Assembly (NCBI GenBank): GCA_965200525.1
Contig: OZ241368.1
Coordinates: 620,001-684,000, forward strand
Reading direction: 5' to 3'
Length of the DNA stretch: 64,000 nt
Source of the DNA: JANNPJ01 sp965200525
GTDB lineage: Bacteria > Actinomycetota > Actinomycetes > Actinomycetales > Kineosporiaceae
The position numbers were made by a program, and so were the translations under genes. The stretch's first letter is position 1. The number at the start of each line of letters is the position of its first letter. The notes beneath the pieces were generated by a model that saw only the letters and a list, made by a program, of their open reading frames with translations, was not told the origin of the DNA and did not search any database. Shown piece after piece: positions 48,357-56,502 of this stretch.

Positions 48357-49681
48357 ATCGCCTCCACGGTCAGCAGCTGCGGGACCGGCCGGACCGCGGG
48401 GCGGGCCAGAGACTGGTAGATCGACAGGATCTGCTCGGCCACGCAATCCCAGCCGTAGCGGGCCACGGCGATCTGCCGGGCGGCGCGGCGCATGACGGCC
48501 GCCGCCAGCGGCACCTCCATCAGGGCGTGGACGGCCGCGGCCAGAGCGGCCGGATCGCGCGGTTCGACCAGCAACCCGTTCACCCCGGGCAGCACCGTGT
48601 CGAGCAGCCCACCAACAGCGCTGCCGATCACCGGTCGCCCCGAGGCCATCGCCTCCAGGGTCACCATTCCGAACGGCTCGTACCAGGGCGTGGCCACCAC
48701 GACGTCGGCCCAGCGGATCAGGGCCGGCAGGTCGGTGCGGGCCACCCGCCCGGTGAACTGCACGCGGTCCTCGACCCCGGCCCGGCGGGCCAGGGCCCGA
48801 AGCCGCGCCACCTCCTCGTCGGCGTCCAGATGGGCCCGATCGGGGCCACCGGCCACCACCAGGTGACACTGCGGCAGGTGGCGCAGGGCCTCGATCGCCG
48901 TGGCCACACCCTTGCGCTCCACCAGCCGCCCGACGCAGAGCAACCGCATCCGCGATCCGGCGGTGTCGGGAAGGCCGGCCGGCAGCGAGCGCGGCCCCAC
49001 CGGGGTGAAGCGGGCGAGGTCGACGCCACAGGGAACGACCTGGATCTGACCTCGGCGGGCAGCATTCGAGCGATCGAACCCGAACTCGGTGCCGGGCAGT
49101 GCCTCGAGTTCGGCCACCTCGTCGCTGCAGGTGGCGATGATCTGGTCCACCGTGCGGGCCAGCATGTGCTCGGCCTCGATCCGGCCCGCCGGGCTGGTGT
49201 CCCCCGGCCCCTGAAATCGCCGCTTGACCGAACCGAGAGCGTGAAAAGTCTGAACCAGAGGAAGGCGATCGGACGTCGCTGGGCCCGGGTCGAGAGCCTG
49301 CCGGGCCCGCAGGGCCGCCAGTCCCGACATCCAGAAGTGCGCGTGCACGACGTCAGGACGCGCGGTTGCTTCCGCACCCCCGCCGGCCTCGGACCAGGCC
49401 CCGGAGAGCCAGTCGCCCAAGTCCGGCATCCACTGCAGCAGTTCGTCCTTGGGGATCGGTCGGGCCGGGCCGGCCGGGACGTGGACGACGCTGACGCCGC
49501 GCCCGAGCTGCACCCGCGGCGGCAGTTCGGCGGCGTCCCGGCGAGTGTAGACGTCGACCTGGTGCCCCTGCGCCCCCAGGGCCAGGGCCAGCGAGGAGAC
49601 GTAGACGTTCTGACCACCGGCGTCCACACCACCGAGGGTGGCCAGCGGACTGGCATGTTCGGAAACCATGGCGATTCTCAT
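48353..49681 (-). CDS. GT4-family glycosyltransferase
   Basis: A 442-residue GT-B retaining transferase: MVSEHASPLATLGGVDAGGQNVYVSSLALALGAQGHQVDVYTR, VVHAHFWMSG, VPCGVDLARFTP, LLCVGRLVERKGVATAIEAL, and the donor motif WYEPFGMVTLEAMASGRPVIGS (E-x7-E). The N-terminal wording is close to MshA and sucrose-phosphate-synthase-like enzymes. ATG 49681 overlaps the upstream gene's stop (ATGA). Within the heptose operon it probably builds part of the same oligosaccharide. Confidence 0.9.
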   Translation of the reverse strand: MRIAMVSEHASPLATLGGVDAGGQNVYVSSLALALGAQGHQVDVYTRRDAAELPPRVQLGRGVSVVHVPAGPARPIPKDELLQWMPDLGDWLSGAWSEAGGGAEATARPDVVHAHFWMSGLAALRARQALDPGPATSDRLPLVQTFHALGSVKRRFQGPGDTSPAGRIEAEHMLARTVDQIIATCSDEVAELEALPGTEFGFDRSNAARRGQIQVVPCGVDLARFTPVGPRSLPAGLPDTAGSRMRLLCVGRLVERKGVATAIEALRHLPQCHLVVAGGPDRAHLDADEEVARLRALARRAGVEDRVQFTGRVARTDLPALIRWADVVVATPWYEPFGMVTLEAMASGRPVIGSAVGGLLDTVLPGVNGLLVEPRDPAALAAAVHALMEVPLAAAVMRRAARQIAVARYGWDCVAEQILSIYQSLARPAVRPVPQLLTVEAM

Positions 49682-50637
49682 CGGGTCACCTCTTTCACAA
49701 GCGCGTCCCAGTCGTTCAGGTACCGGTGCAACCCGTACCTCTGGAGCGCGTGGCGTCGTGCTGTCCGGCCTGCTTCTTGGGCCGCTTCGAGATCGCTCAT
49801 CCAGCGCCGGGCCGTGCCGGCCAGGCGCGAGAGGTCATTGCTGAGAACTCCGGCTCCGGCCGGCACGGCGTCCGGGGCCTCGGTCGTGGACAGGGCCAGG
49901 ACGGGCAGGCCGGCGGTCATCGCCTCGATCAGGGCCAGCCCCAGACTGGTCCAGCGATAGGGGTGGAAATAGGCCCGGTGCCGGCCGAGCTGGTCGTGCA
50001 GCCGGTGCTGGGGCAAGTCGTCGTGCAGGTGCCCCTCCAGCTGCGGGGCGACGGCGGCCAGTTCGCTCATGCCCATGCCGTAGACGTCGACGTCGACGTG
50101 GCCCGCCATCTGCAGGACCAGGTCGGTGCCGGCCACCCGCCAGCGCCGGACCGGTTCGTTGACCACGACCGCCAGGGACGTCGTCCCCCCGGTGTAGCGG
50201 TAGCCCGGATCGATCACGCCGTGCTCGATCACCGTGCTCGGCGCCCGCCCGCAGTCCCACATCATCTGGTTGAACCAGGTCACGTGCGCGATCGGAATGT
50301 CGGTGCGTTCGGCCAGCGGGTGCACGGTGGCCGCGGCCGGGCCGGCTGGGGTGTTGTGCTCCACGTACAGTGCCGGCAGGTCGGGCCCGGGCCGGCGCCC
50401 GGTCCAGCGGTGGGTGAGTTCCAGCTCGTGCGGGCGCTGCAGGACCACGACGTCGATCTCGGCCTGTGCCAGCTCGGCCGGGGTGACCTCCCGCACTCCC
50501 GCCGGCCAGTCCCAGGTCCGCGCCCGTCCGCGCCCATCGGGCCCGCGGTCGGGCAGTACCGGGACCAGGTACTCGTGCGGTCCCTGGACGAACGACGTCA
50601 TCCATGACCCGTGCACGTGCCAGACCAGCACCTTCAC
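49678..50637 (-). CDS. GT4-like glycosyltransferase (divergent)
   Basis: A 319-residue GT-B-like protein: KVLVWHVHGSWMTSFVQGPHEYLVP at the start, EIDVVVLQRPHELEL, LYVEHNTPAGPA, VIEHGVIDPGYRYTGG, and a C-terminal GT4-type donor region FHPYRWTSLGLALIEAMTAGLPVLAL. The usual GGR-K loop is not obvious. GTG 50637 overlaps the upstream GT9 gene's stop by GTGA, and its own stop overlaps the next GT4 gene. Sugar specificity unknown. Confidence 0.83.
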   Translation of the reverse strand: MKVLVWHVHGSWMTSFVQGPHEYLVPVLPDRGPDGRGRARTWDWPAGVREVTPAELAQAEIDVVVLQRPHELELTHRWTGRRPGPDLPALYVEHNTPAGPAAATVHPLAERTDIPIAHVTWFNQMMWDCGRAPSTVIEHGVIDPGYRYTGGTTSLAVVVNEPVRRWRVAGTDLVLQMAGHVDVDVYGMGMSELAAVAPQLEGHLHDDLPQHRLHDQLGRHRAYFHPYRWTSLGLALIEAMTAGLPVLALSTTEAPDAVPAGAGVLSNDLSRLAGTARRWMSDLEAAQEAGRTARRHALQRYGLHRYLNDWDALVKEVTR

Positions 50638-51698
50638 CGGACGACGCTCCCCACCGAGGCTGCCGGCCGGGCCGGCGCCGACCCGGCCAGACCGGCCACG
50701 GCCGAGACCACCTCGGCCGGATCGATCCGATCGAGGCACGGATGGCCGGGCACCGGGCACTCGCGGGCCCGGCTCAGCCGGCAAGGCGCCGACTGATCGC
50801 CCAGCAGGACCGTCGGGACGCCGTAGGGGGCCCACCGCTCGGCCGGGACCACCGGCGAGAACAGCGACACCACGGGCGTGGCGACGGCGGCGGCCAGGTG
50901 GGCCGGGCCGGTGTTGCCGACCACGACACAGGCGGCATTCCGGAGCACGCCGGCCAGCTCGGCCAGGCTGGTACGCCCACCGAGGTCACGGGCCCCTCCG
51001 GCGGCGACCTCAGCGGTCAGCTCGCGCTCGGCCGGGCCTCCGGTCACCACCACCGGCCACCCTTCGGCCCGCAGGGCCTCGACCACGGCCCGGGCCGGGC
51101 CGGCGGACAGCGCTCGCGAGGGCACCGAGGCCCCCGGATGAACGACCACGTACTGCTGATCGCCCGAGAGGCCGGCAGCGTCGAGAACACCGGGCTCCGG
51201 GCCGCCGGAGAGCTGGACCCGCAGGCGCCCGTCGTCCCCCGTGGGCAGCGATGCCCCGGCGGCCGCGGCCAGCTCCAGCGCGGCCTCGACCTCGTGCCCC
51301 TCGCGCCGCTGATGCCGAACCGCCAGCAACGATCCCGGGTAGTCGACACAGTCGGCCACCACCCGGGCGATGCCGGCCATCCGGGCCAGCAGCGCCATCG
51401 GCAGCGGGCTCTGATGGAAGGAAGTGAACACCACGGCCAGGTCGTAGCCGCCTTCGGCCAGCCGGGCCACGAGCGTGCCGATCGCCGCCGGATCGACGTC
51501 CGGCGGCCGGAACCCGCTCCAGGGAGCATCGAACACCAGGACCTCGTCGACCCCCGGCAGCAGTCGCCCGGCCGCCGCGCCGGCCGGCGAGACCAGAAGG
51601 TCGAGCCCCCCGCCGGTGTTCGAAGCCAGGGCCCGGATCGCCGGGCCGGTCAGCAGGACGTCGCCGTCGCTGTCCAGGCGCACCGCCAGCGTTCTCAT
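50634..51698 (-). CDS. GT9-family (heptosyltransferase-like) glycosyltransferase, second copy
   Basis: A 354-residue GT9 enzyme: RTLAVRLDSDGDVLLTGPAIRALA, VVADCVDYPGSLLAVRHQRREGHEVEAALELA, YVVVHPGASVPSRALSAG, VTGGPAERELTAEV, and VVVGNTGPAHLAAAVATPVVSLFSPVVPAERWAP. A Cys pair CRLSRARECPVPGHPCLD near the C-terminus is shared with many GT9 proteins. ATG 51698 overlaps the fusion gene's stop by ATGA. Two heptosyltransferase-like enzymes in one operon suggest at least two residues of a heptose-type sugar in the product. Confidence 0.88.
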   Translation of the reverse strand: MRTLAVRLDSDGDVLLTGPAIRALASNTGGGLDLLVSPAGAAAGRLLPGVDEVLVFDAPWSGFRPPDVDPAAIGTLVARLAEGGYDLAVVFTSFHQSPLPMALLARMAGIARVVADCVDYPGSLLAVRHQRREGHEVEAALELAAAAGASLPTGDDGRLRVQLSGGPEPGVLDAAGLSGDQQYVVVHPGASVPSRALSAGPARAVVEALRAEGWPVVVTGGPAERELTAEVAAGGARDLGGRTSLAELAGVLRNAACVVVGNTGPAHLAAAVATPVVSLFSPVVPAERWAPYGVPTVLLGDQSAPCRLSRARECPVPGHPCLDRIDPAEVVSAVAGLAGSAPARPAASVGSVVR

Positions 51699-53260
51699 CG
51701 CCGCGCCCCCACCACCGGCTCGTGGGCGGCGCCGAGCAGGGTCTCGACCGCCTCCAGCAGGGTCGCGCACACCAGCGGGGCGTCGTCGATCTCCTGCTGC
51801 CGGGTGCTCGCGTTCGGCACCAGGATCGCGCGGGCCCCGGCGGCGCGGGCCGCCTCGAGGTCGGCGCCGATGTCGCCGATGACGGCGCACTCCCCCGGCT
51901 GCAGGCCCAGCCGCGACGCGGCGGCCAGGATCATTCCCGGGGCCGGCTTGCGGCAGCCGCAGCCATCGCCGTCCTGGTGCGGGCAGACCTGCCAGACGCC
52001 GAACGGGCCCAGAAGCTCTTCCACCCGAGCGTTCACGGCGTTGACCTGGTCCCGGGTGAGCAGGCCGCGGGCGATACCGGACTGGTTGGTGACGACGCCG
52101 GTGGCCAGGCCCGCGGCCCGCACCGCGGCCACCGCCGCGGCGGCGTCGTCCACCGGCTTCACCAGCGCGGGGTCGCCGTTGTAGGGCACGTCGTGCACCA
52201 GGGTGCCGTCGCGGTCGAACAGCACGGCCCGCACCGGTACCGGCCAGGCCGGCACCGCCCGGCGGTGCTGCCACTGCGCCCGCAGCCGGTGCCGCAGCGC
52301 CGCCCACGGGATCACGGCGCTGGTCCACAGCATCCGGACCGCCTCGGCGCGACCGGCGGGCTGCTCCAGTCCTGGCCCCGGGGCGATCCGGCGACGCGCG
52401 AAGTCGGCGCTGAGGACAGCCCAGGTCGAGGCGGCCAGGGCGGCCGGGCGACGGCGACCGGCCAGCAGGGCCAGGGCGACGGCCAGCGCCGCGGTCACGG
52501 TGGCCACGTGCCACCGCAGCCGCCCGCGCGGTACCTCGGCCTCGGCTCGCCAGTCCGGCCCGTGCAGGCGGCGCATCAGCACGTCGTCGGCATTGCCCCG
52601 CTGCACCCGCACGCTGATCCCGTTGTTGGCGGGACGGACCGGATGCAGCGTCCGCCGCTGCCCGCGGCGAAGCTTCCAGCCCGCCCGGCGCACCCGCAGG
52701 GCCAGATCGGCGTCCTCGCGATAGGCCCGCGGAAAGCGCTCGTCGAAACCGGCGACCTGTTCCAGCGCCGCCCGCCGGTAGGCCATGTCGGCAGTGGCCC
52801 ACGCGGCGTCCTGGAGGCCGGCGGTGTTGCGCTCCCAGTCGGTGGGACGCCGATCGGTGGGCAGCGGCACTTCCAGCCGGGCCTGGGTGGCGCCGTCGTC
52901 GGGCCCGCAGTCGGACAGGTCGCGAGCCAGGGCTTCGCCCCAGCCGGGCGGCAGCTCCACGTCGTCGTCCAGGAACACCACCCAGCCGGTGCGGCTCAGG
53001 CGCCACCCGAGGTTGCGGGCCGCGGCCGGGCCCCGGCCGAAACCACGGACCACCCGCAACGTCCAGTCGAGCGGCAGGACCAGGCGCAACGGGCCGGACG
53101 AGGCATCGGCCCGATCGTCGACGACGATCACCTCGAGCGGTCCTCCGGTGCCGGGGCCCGGGTACTGGTCCGCGAGCGTGTCCAGCAGGCGTTGCAGGCT
53201 GGGGCGCCCGAGGGAGGGGATGACGACGGTATGCGCGGACCGGTCGGCAGCGGTGCTCAC
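51695..53260 (-). CDS. GT2 glycosyltransferase fused to GmhB-type heptose bisphosphate phosphatase
   Basis: A 521-residue fusion. Residues 1-250 are a GT2 transferase (VVIPSLGRPSLQRLLDTLA, D98-D100 in VVFLDDDVELP, FPRAYREDADLALRVRRAGW), followed by a hydrophobic stretch (251-285). Residues 343-510 are a HAD-IIIA phosphatase with D349-R-D351 (LFDRDGTLV), TNQSGIARGL, and the zinc set C426-x-H428 and C434-x-C436 (CPHQDGDGCGCRKP), the GmhB signature. It removes the 7-phosphate of heptose bisphosphate between the two HldE reactions. GTG 53260 overlaps the carbamoyltransferase stop. The fusion ties precursor synthesis to transfer. Confidence 0.9.
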   Translation of the reverse strand: MSTAADRSAHTVVIPSLGRPSLQRLLDTLADQYPGPGTGGPLEVIVVDDRADASSGPLRLVLPLDWTLRVVRGFGRGPAAARNLGWRLSRTGWVVFLDDDVELPPGWGEALARDLSDCGPDDGATQARLEVPLPTDRRPTDWERNTAGLQDAAWATADMAYRRAALEQVAGFDERFPRAYREDADLALRVRRAGWKLRRGQRRTLHPVRPANNGISVRVQRGNADDVLMRRLHGPDWRAEAEVPRGRLRWHVATVTAALAVALALLAGRRRPAALAASTWAVLSADFARRRIAPGPGLEQPAGRAEAVRMLWTSAVIPWAALRHRLRAQWQHRRAVPAWPVPVRAVLFDRDGTLVHDVPYNGDPALVKPVDDAAAAVAAVRAAGLATGVVTNQSGIARGLLTRDQVNAVNARVEELLGPFGVWQVCPHQDGDGCGCRKPAPGMILAAASRLGLQPGECAVIGDIGADLEAARAAGARAILVPNASTRQQEIDDAPLVCATLLEAVETLLGAAHEPVVGARR

Positions 53261-54918
53261 CGGTGGTCCTGCTCAGTACCGGACCGGTCACTGCCGAACA
53301 GATCGGCCCGGCGTACCAGGTGCGGCCCGAGCACGAGGGCGTCCACCGGCGCCGAGCCGAACAGTTCCAGGGCATCGCGCGGATCGTCGACCATCGGCCG
53401 GCCGGCCGTGTTCAGGCTCGTGTTGACCAGCACCGGGACGCCGGTGCGCTTCCCGAAGGCCCGCAGCAGGGCGGCGATCCCGGGGTTGGTGCTGTCGTCG
53501 ACGGTCTGGATCCGGGCCGTGCCGTCGATGTGCACCACCGCCGGGATGCGGTCCTTCCAGGCCGGCTGGACGTCGTGGACGAAGAGCATGTACGGGCTGG
53601 GGATGGGGCCGCCGGTGAAGATGTCGGCGGCGCGCTCGGTGAGCACCATGGGCGCCACCGGCCGGAACTGCTCGCGGCCCTTGACGTCGTTGAGCCGTTC
53701 CAGGTTGCTGGCATACCGGGGGTTGGCCAGCAATGAGCGGTGGCCCAGAGCCCGGGGCCCGTACTCGCTGCGCCCGTTGAACCAGGCGATCACCCCGTTC
53801 GCGGCCAGGATCTCCGCCACCTCGGCCGAAAGATCATGCGGGGTGGTGAAGGTCACCGCCGCTCGGCGCAGCCAGGCCGCCAGTTCGGCGTCCGACCAGG
53901 AGCGGCCCAGAGCGGCCGAGGGCATCGGGGCCGGCACCTGCCTGCCGTCGGCGCTGACCTGCAGGGCGGCCCCCAGGGCGGTGCCGGCATCGCCGGCGGC
54001 CGGCTGCACCCAGACGTGCTCGAACGGAGCGCGCTGCCAGACCCGGGTATTGGCCACGCAGTTCAGCGCGGTGCCACCGGCCATGGTCAGCACCCGGTCC
54101 CCGGTCTGGGCGTGCAACCAGGTGGCCAGCTCGACCAGCACCTCCTCCAGCCGGGCCTGCACCGAGGCGGCCAGGTCGGCGTGCTCGCCGCCCCAGGTGC
54201 CGTCGTCGATGCGCCGCGGCGCCCAGCGCGACCAGTCCAGCTCCGGGGCCACGAAGCCGCCGTCGCCGGTGGCGTACACCAGCTCGCGGATCTCCTCCAG
54301 GAAGCGGGGCCGCCCGTAGGAGGCCAGGGCCATCACCTTGAACTCGTCACTGGAGCGCAGAAAGCCCAGATGGTCGGTGAGCGACTCGTACATCAGGCCC
54401 AGGGATTGCGGCAACTGTTGCGCGGCCAGGATGTCCAGACGCCCGTCGCGGTACTTCCCGGCCAGGTGAGAGGCACTCTCCCCGCGCCCGTCCAGTACCA
54501 GGACGCTGCTGTCGCCGTACGGTGAGGCCAGCGCGGCCGAGGCGGCGTGGGCCACGTGGTGCGGCACGAAGCGCACCTGCTCCGGATCCAGACCGGGCAG
54601 CGCGGCGGCCAGGAACTGCGGCGCCCGCTCGGCGTAGGTCAGGCGCAGGTGGTCCCACGGATCGCCGTCCACCGGCTTGGCCAGCGCCGGATCGAACGAG
54701 TAGGCCACCGCATCGAGGTCCTGCGGGCGCAGGCCGGCCTCGGCCAGGCACCAGCGCAGGCTCAGCTCGGGCAGCTCCCAGGCCGAGAACGGCACCGGCC
54801 GCTTGCCGTGCTTGCGCCGACTGAACCGCTCCTCCTCCGCCGCGGCGACGACCTGACCGTCGATCACCAGGGCAGCCGCGGGATCGTGAAAGATCGCGTT
54901 TACGCCGAGTGTCCTCAT
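53257..54918 (-). CDS. NodU/CmcH-family O-carbamoyltransferase
   Basis: A 553-residue carbamoyltransferase that moves carbamoyl from carbamoyl phosphate via carbamoyl-AMP to a hydroxyl. N-terminal Kae1-like domain (NAIFHDPAAALVIDGQVVAAAEEERFSRRKHGK; VPHHVAHAASAALASPYGDSSVLVLDGRGE; MAGGTALNCVANTRV) and C-terminal YrdC-like domain (FNGRSEYGPRALGHRSLLANPR, FRPVAPMVL, VPVLVNTSLNTAGRPMVDDP). ATG 54918 fits the family start MRTLGVNAIFHDPAAA. It opens the nine-gene operon and presumably decorates the sugar product, as NodU or aminocoumarin and septacidin-type enzymes do in their pathways. Confidence 0.93.
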   Translation of the reverse strand: MRTLGVNAIFHDPAAALVIDGQVVAAAEEERFSRRKHGKRPVPFSAWELPELSLRWCLAEAGLRPQDLDAVAYSFDPALAKPVDGDPWDHLRLTYAERAPQFLAAALPGLDPEQVRFVPHHVAHAASAALASPYGDSSVLVLDGRGESASHLAGKYRDGRLDILAAQQLPQSLGLMYESLTDHLGFLRSSDEFKVMALASYGRPRFLEEIRELVYATGDGGFVAPELDWSRWAPRRIDDGTWGGEHADLAASVQARLEEVLVELATWLHAQTGDRVLTMAGGTALNCVANTRVWQRAPFEHVWVQPAAGDAGTALGAALQVSADGRQVPAPMPSAALGRSWSDAELAAWLRRAAVTFTTPHDLSAEVAEILAANGVIAWFNGRSEYGPRALGHRSLLANPRYASNLERLNDVKGREQFRPVAPMVLTERAADIFTGGPIPSPYMLFVHDVQPAWKDRIPAVVHIDGTARIQTVDDSTNPGIAALLRAFGKRTGVPVLVNTSLNTAGRPMVDDPRDALELFGSAPVDALVLGPHLVRRADLFGSDRSGTEQDHR

Positions 54919-54943
54919 GATCGGCAACTTCTCACGGGAGTTT

Positions 54944-54968
54944 GGGGACCGCATTTCTGGCGGTCCCC
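54944..54968. promoter_or_regulatory. Perfect 9-bp inverted repeat between divergent operons
   Basis: GGGGACCGC-N7-GCGGTCCCC, midway between the carbamoyltransferase (54918) and the aldehyde dehydrogenase (54994). Candidate operator shared by both transcription units, or a hairpin in the carbamoyltransferase leader. Confidence 0.55.
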
Positions 54969-54980
54969 CCGGCTCGGCGG

Positions 54981-54986
54981 TACCGT
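54981..54986 (+). promoter_or_regulatory. -10 element TACCGT of the aldehyde dehydrogenase gene, leaderless type
   Basis: TACCGT, seven bases, GTG 54994. Confidence 0.45.
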
Positions 54987-54993
54987 CCGCGGC

Positions 54994-56502
54994 GTGACGA
55001 ACTCGCAGCCCATCGCCCCCTCCGAGCCTCTGACCCCACCCCGCCAAGATCCAATACCACCGCCGGGTGGCAGCTTTCACGTGATCTTGGGCGAGGTTCG
55101 CCCGGCCGCCGGGAGCCGCACGCTCTCGATCATCGAGCCGGTCGACGGTAGGGACGGCCCGCCGGTCACCTCGGCCACCCCCGAGGAGATCGACGCGGCC
55201 GTCCGGGCCGCACTCACCGCTCGAAAGGCGTGGCGCGGCCTGGCCCCCGGGGCTCGGGCGGGAATGCTGCGCGCGGCGGCGGCGGCCGTGCGGGCGGACG
55301 CCGCACAGCTGGGCGACCTGCTGTGCGCCGGCACCGGGCGGCTGCTCGGCCAGGCTCGCGGCTCGGCCGCGGTGGCCGCCGATCTGCTCGAGGAGGCGGC
55401 GGTCAGCGGACTGCTGGACACCGGGCGCAGTCTCGGCGGCGACCCGCTGGCGGTGGACTCGGTCCGGCGCGAGCCGCGCGGCGTCGTCGCGATCCTGACT
55501 CCGTGGAACGACCCCTACCCGGCGGCGGCCGGCCTGCTGGCCGCCGCCCTGATCACCGGCAACACCGTCGTGCACAAACCGTCCGAGCGCTGCGCCGCGG
55601 CCGGCTTCGAACTGGCCCGCCGGATCGCCCATGCCCTGCCGGCGGGAGTGCTGAACGTGCTGACCGGCGACGGGCAGGTCGGGGCGGCCCTGGCCGGTGA
55701 CCCGCGGATCGACGTGGTCGCCCACATCGGCAGCACCGCCACCGGGCGCTCGATCGCCGCCGCCGTGGGAGCGCGGGGAGGGCGGGTCCTGCTGGAGAAC
55801 GGCGGCAAGGACCCTTTGCTGGTGGACGCCGGGGTGGATCCGCGCTGGGCCGCCGAGCAGATCGCCATCGGGGCGTTCACCAACACCGGCCAGCTCTGCA
55901 CCTCGGTGGAGCGGGTCTACCTGCACGCCGACGTCGCCGAGCAGGTGCTGGCCGAACTGGTGACGCTGGCCGAGCAATTGGTGGTCGGTGATCCGGCCGA
56001 CCCCCGCACCGGGCTCGGACCGCTGGTCGACGAACGACAGCTGGCCTTGGTCAGCGACCACGTCGAGGCCGCCGTCGCAGCCGGGGCGACCTGCCTCACC
56101 GGAGGCCGGCGGCTGCCCCGGCCCGGTAGCTACTACCTGGCCACCGTGCTGACCGGATGCACCGGCGACATGGCCGTGATGAGCCAGGAGACGTTCGGCC
56201 CGGTTGCCGCCGTGCAGGTGGTGGCCGACTTCGACGAGGCCCTGCGCCGGGCCGACGAGAGCGACTACGGGCTGGCGGCCACGGTCCTGACCGGTGATCT
56301 GGCCCACGCCCTGCGGGCGGCCGATGAACTCGACGTCGGCACGGTCAAGATCAACGCGGTCTTCGGAGGTGCGCCCGGCGGATCGGCGGACCCGCGGCGT
56401 GGCAGCGGGTCGGGCCCGGGTTTCGGACCGGCACTGATCGGGGAGTTCACCGCCCTGAAGGCGGTGCACCTGGAGGCCCTGCCGCCGGTGAGTGGCTCGT
56501 GA
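54994..56502 (+). CDS. Aldehyde dehydrogenase family protein
   Basis: A 502-residue NAD(P)-dependent aldehyde dehydrogenase. Cofactor region VVAILTPWNDPYPAAAGLLAAALITGNTVVHKPSE, GSTATGRSIAAAVG, general base Glu in LLENGGKDPLLV (usually ELGGK), and nucleophile Cys in GQLCTSVERVYLH. SQETFGPVAAVQVV and the N169-equivalent (PWNDP) are also present. A Pro-rich N-terminal extension (about 30 residues) precedes the fold. GTG 54994 matches the leaderless promoter and the divergent operon. Its stop overlaps the GT2 gene by GTGA. Perhaps it oxidises a sugar aldehyde of the cluster's product. Confidence 0.9.
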   Translation: MTNSQPIAPSEPLTPPRQDPIPPPGGSFHVILGEVRPAAGSRTLSIIEPVDGRDGPPVTSATPEEIDAAVRAALTARKAWRGLAPGARAGMLRAAAAAVRADAAQLGDLLCAGTGRLLGQARGSAAVAADLLEEAAVSGLLDTGRSLGGDPLAVDSVRREPRGVVAILTPWNDPYPAAAGLLAAALITGNTVVHKPSERCAAAGFELARRIAHALPAGVLNVLTGDGQVGAALAGDPRIDVVAHIGSTATGRSIAAAVGARGGRVLLENGGKDPLLVDAGVDPRWAAEQIAIGAFTNTGQLCTSVERVYLHADVAEQVLAELVTLAEQLVVGDPADPRTGLGPLVDERQLALVSDHVEAAVAAGATCLTGGRRLPRPGSYYLATVLTGCTGDMAVMSQETFGPVAAVQVVADFDEALRRADESDYGLAATVLTGDLAHALRAADELDVGTVKINAVFGGAPGGSADPRRGSGSGPGFGPALIGEFTALKAVHLEALPPVSGS

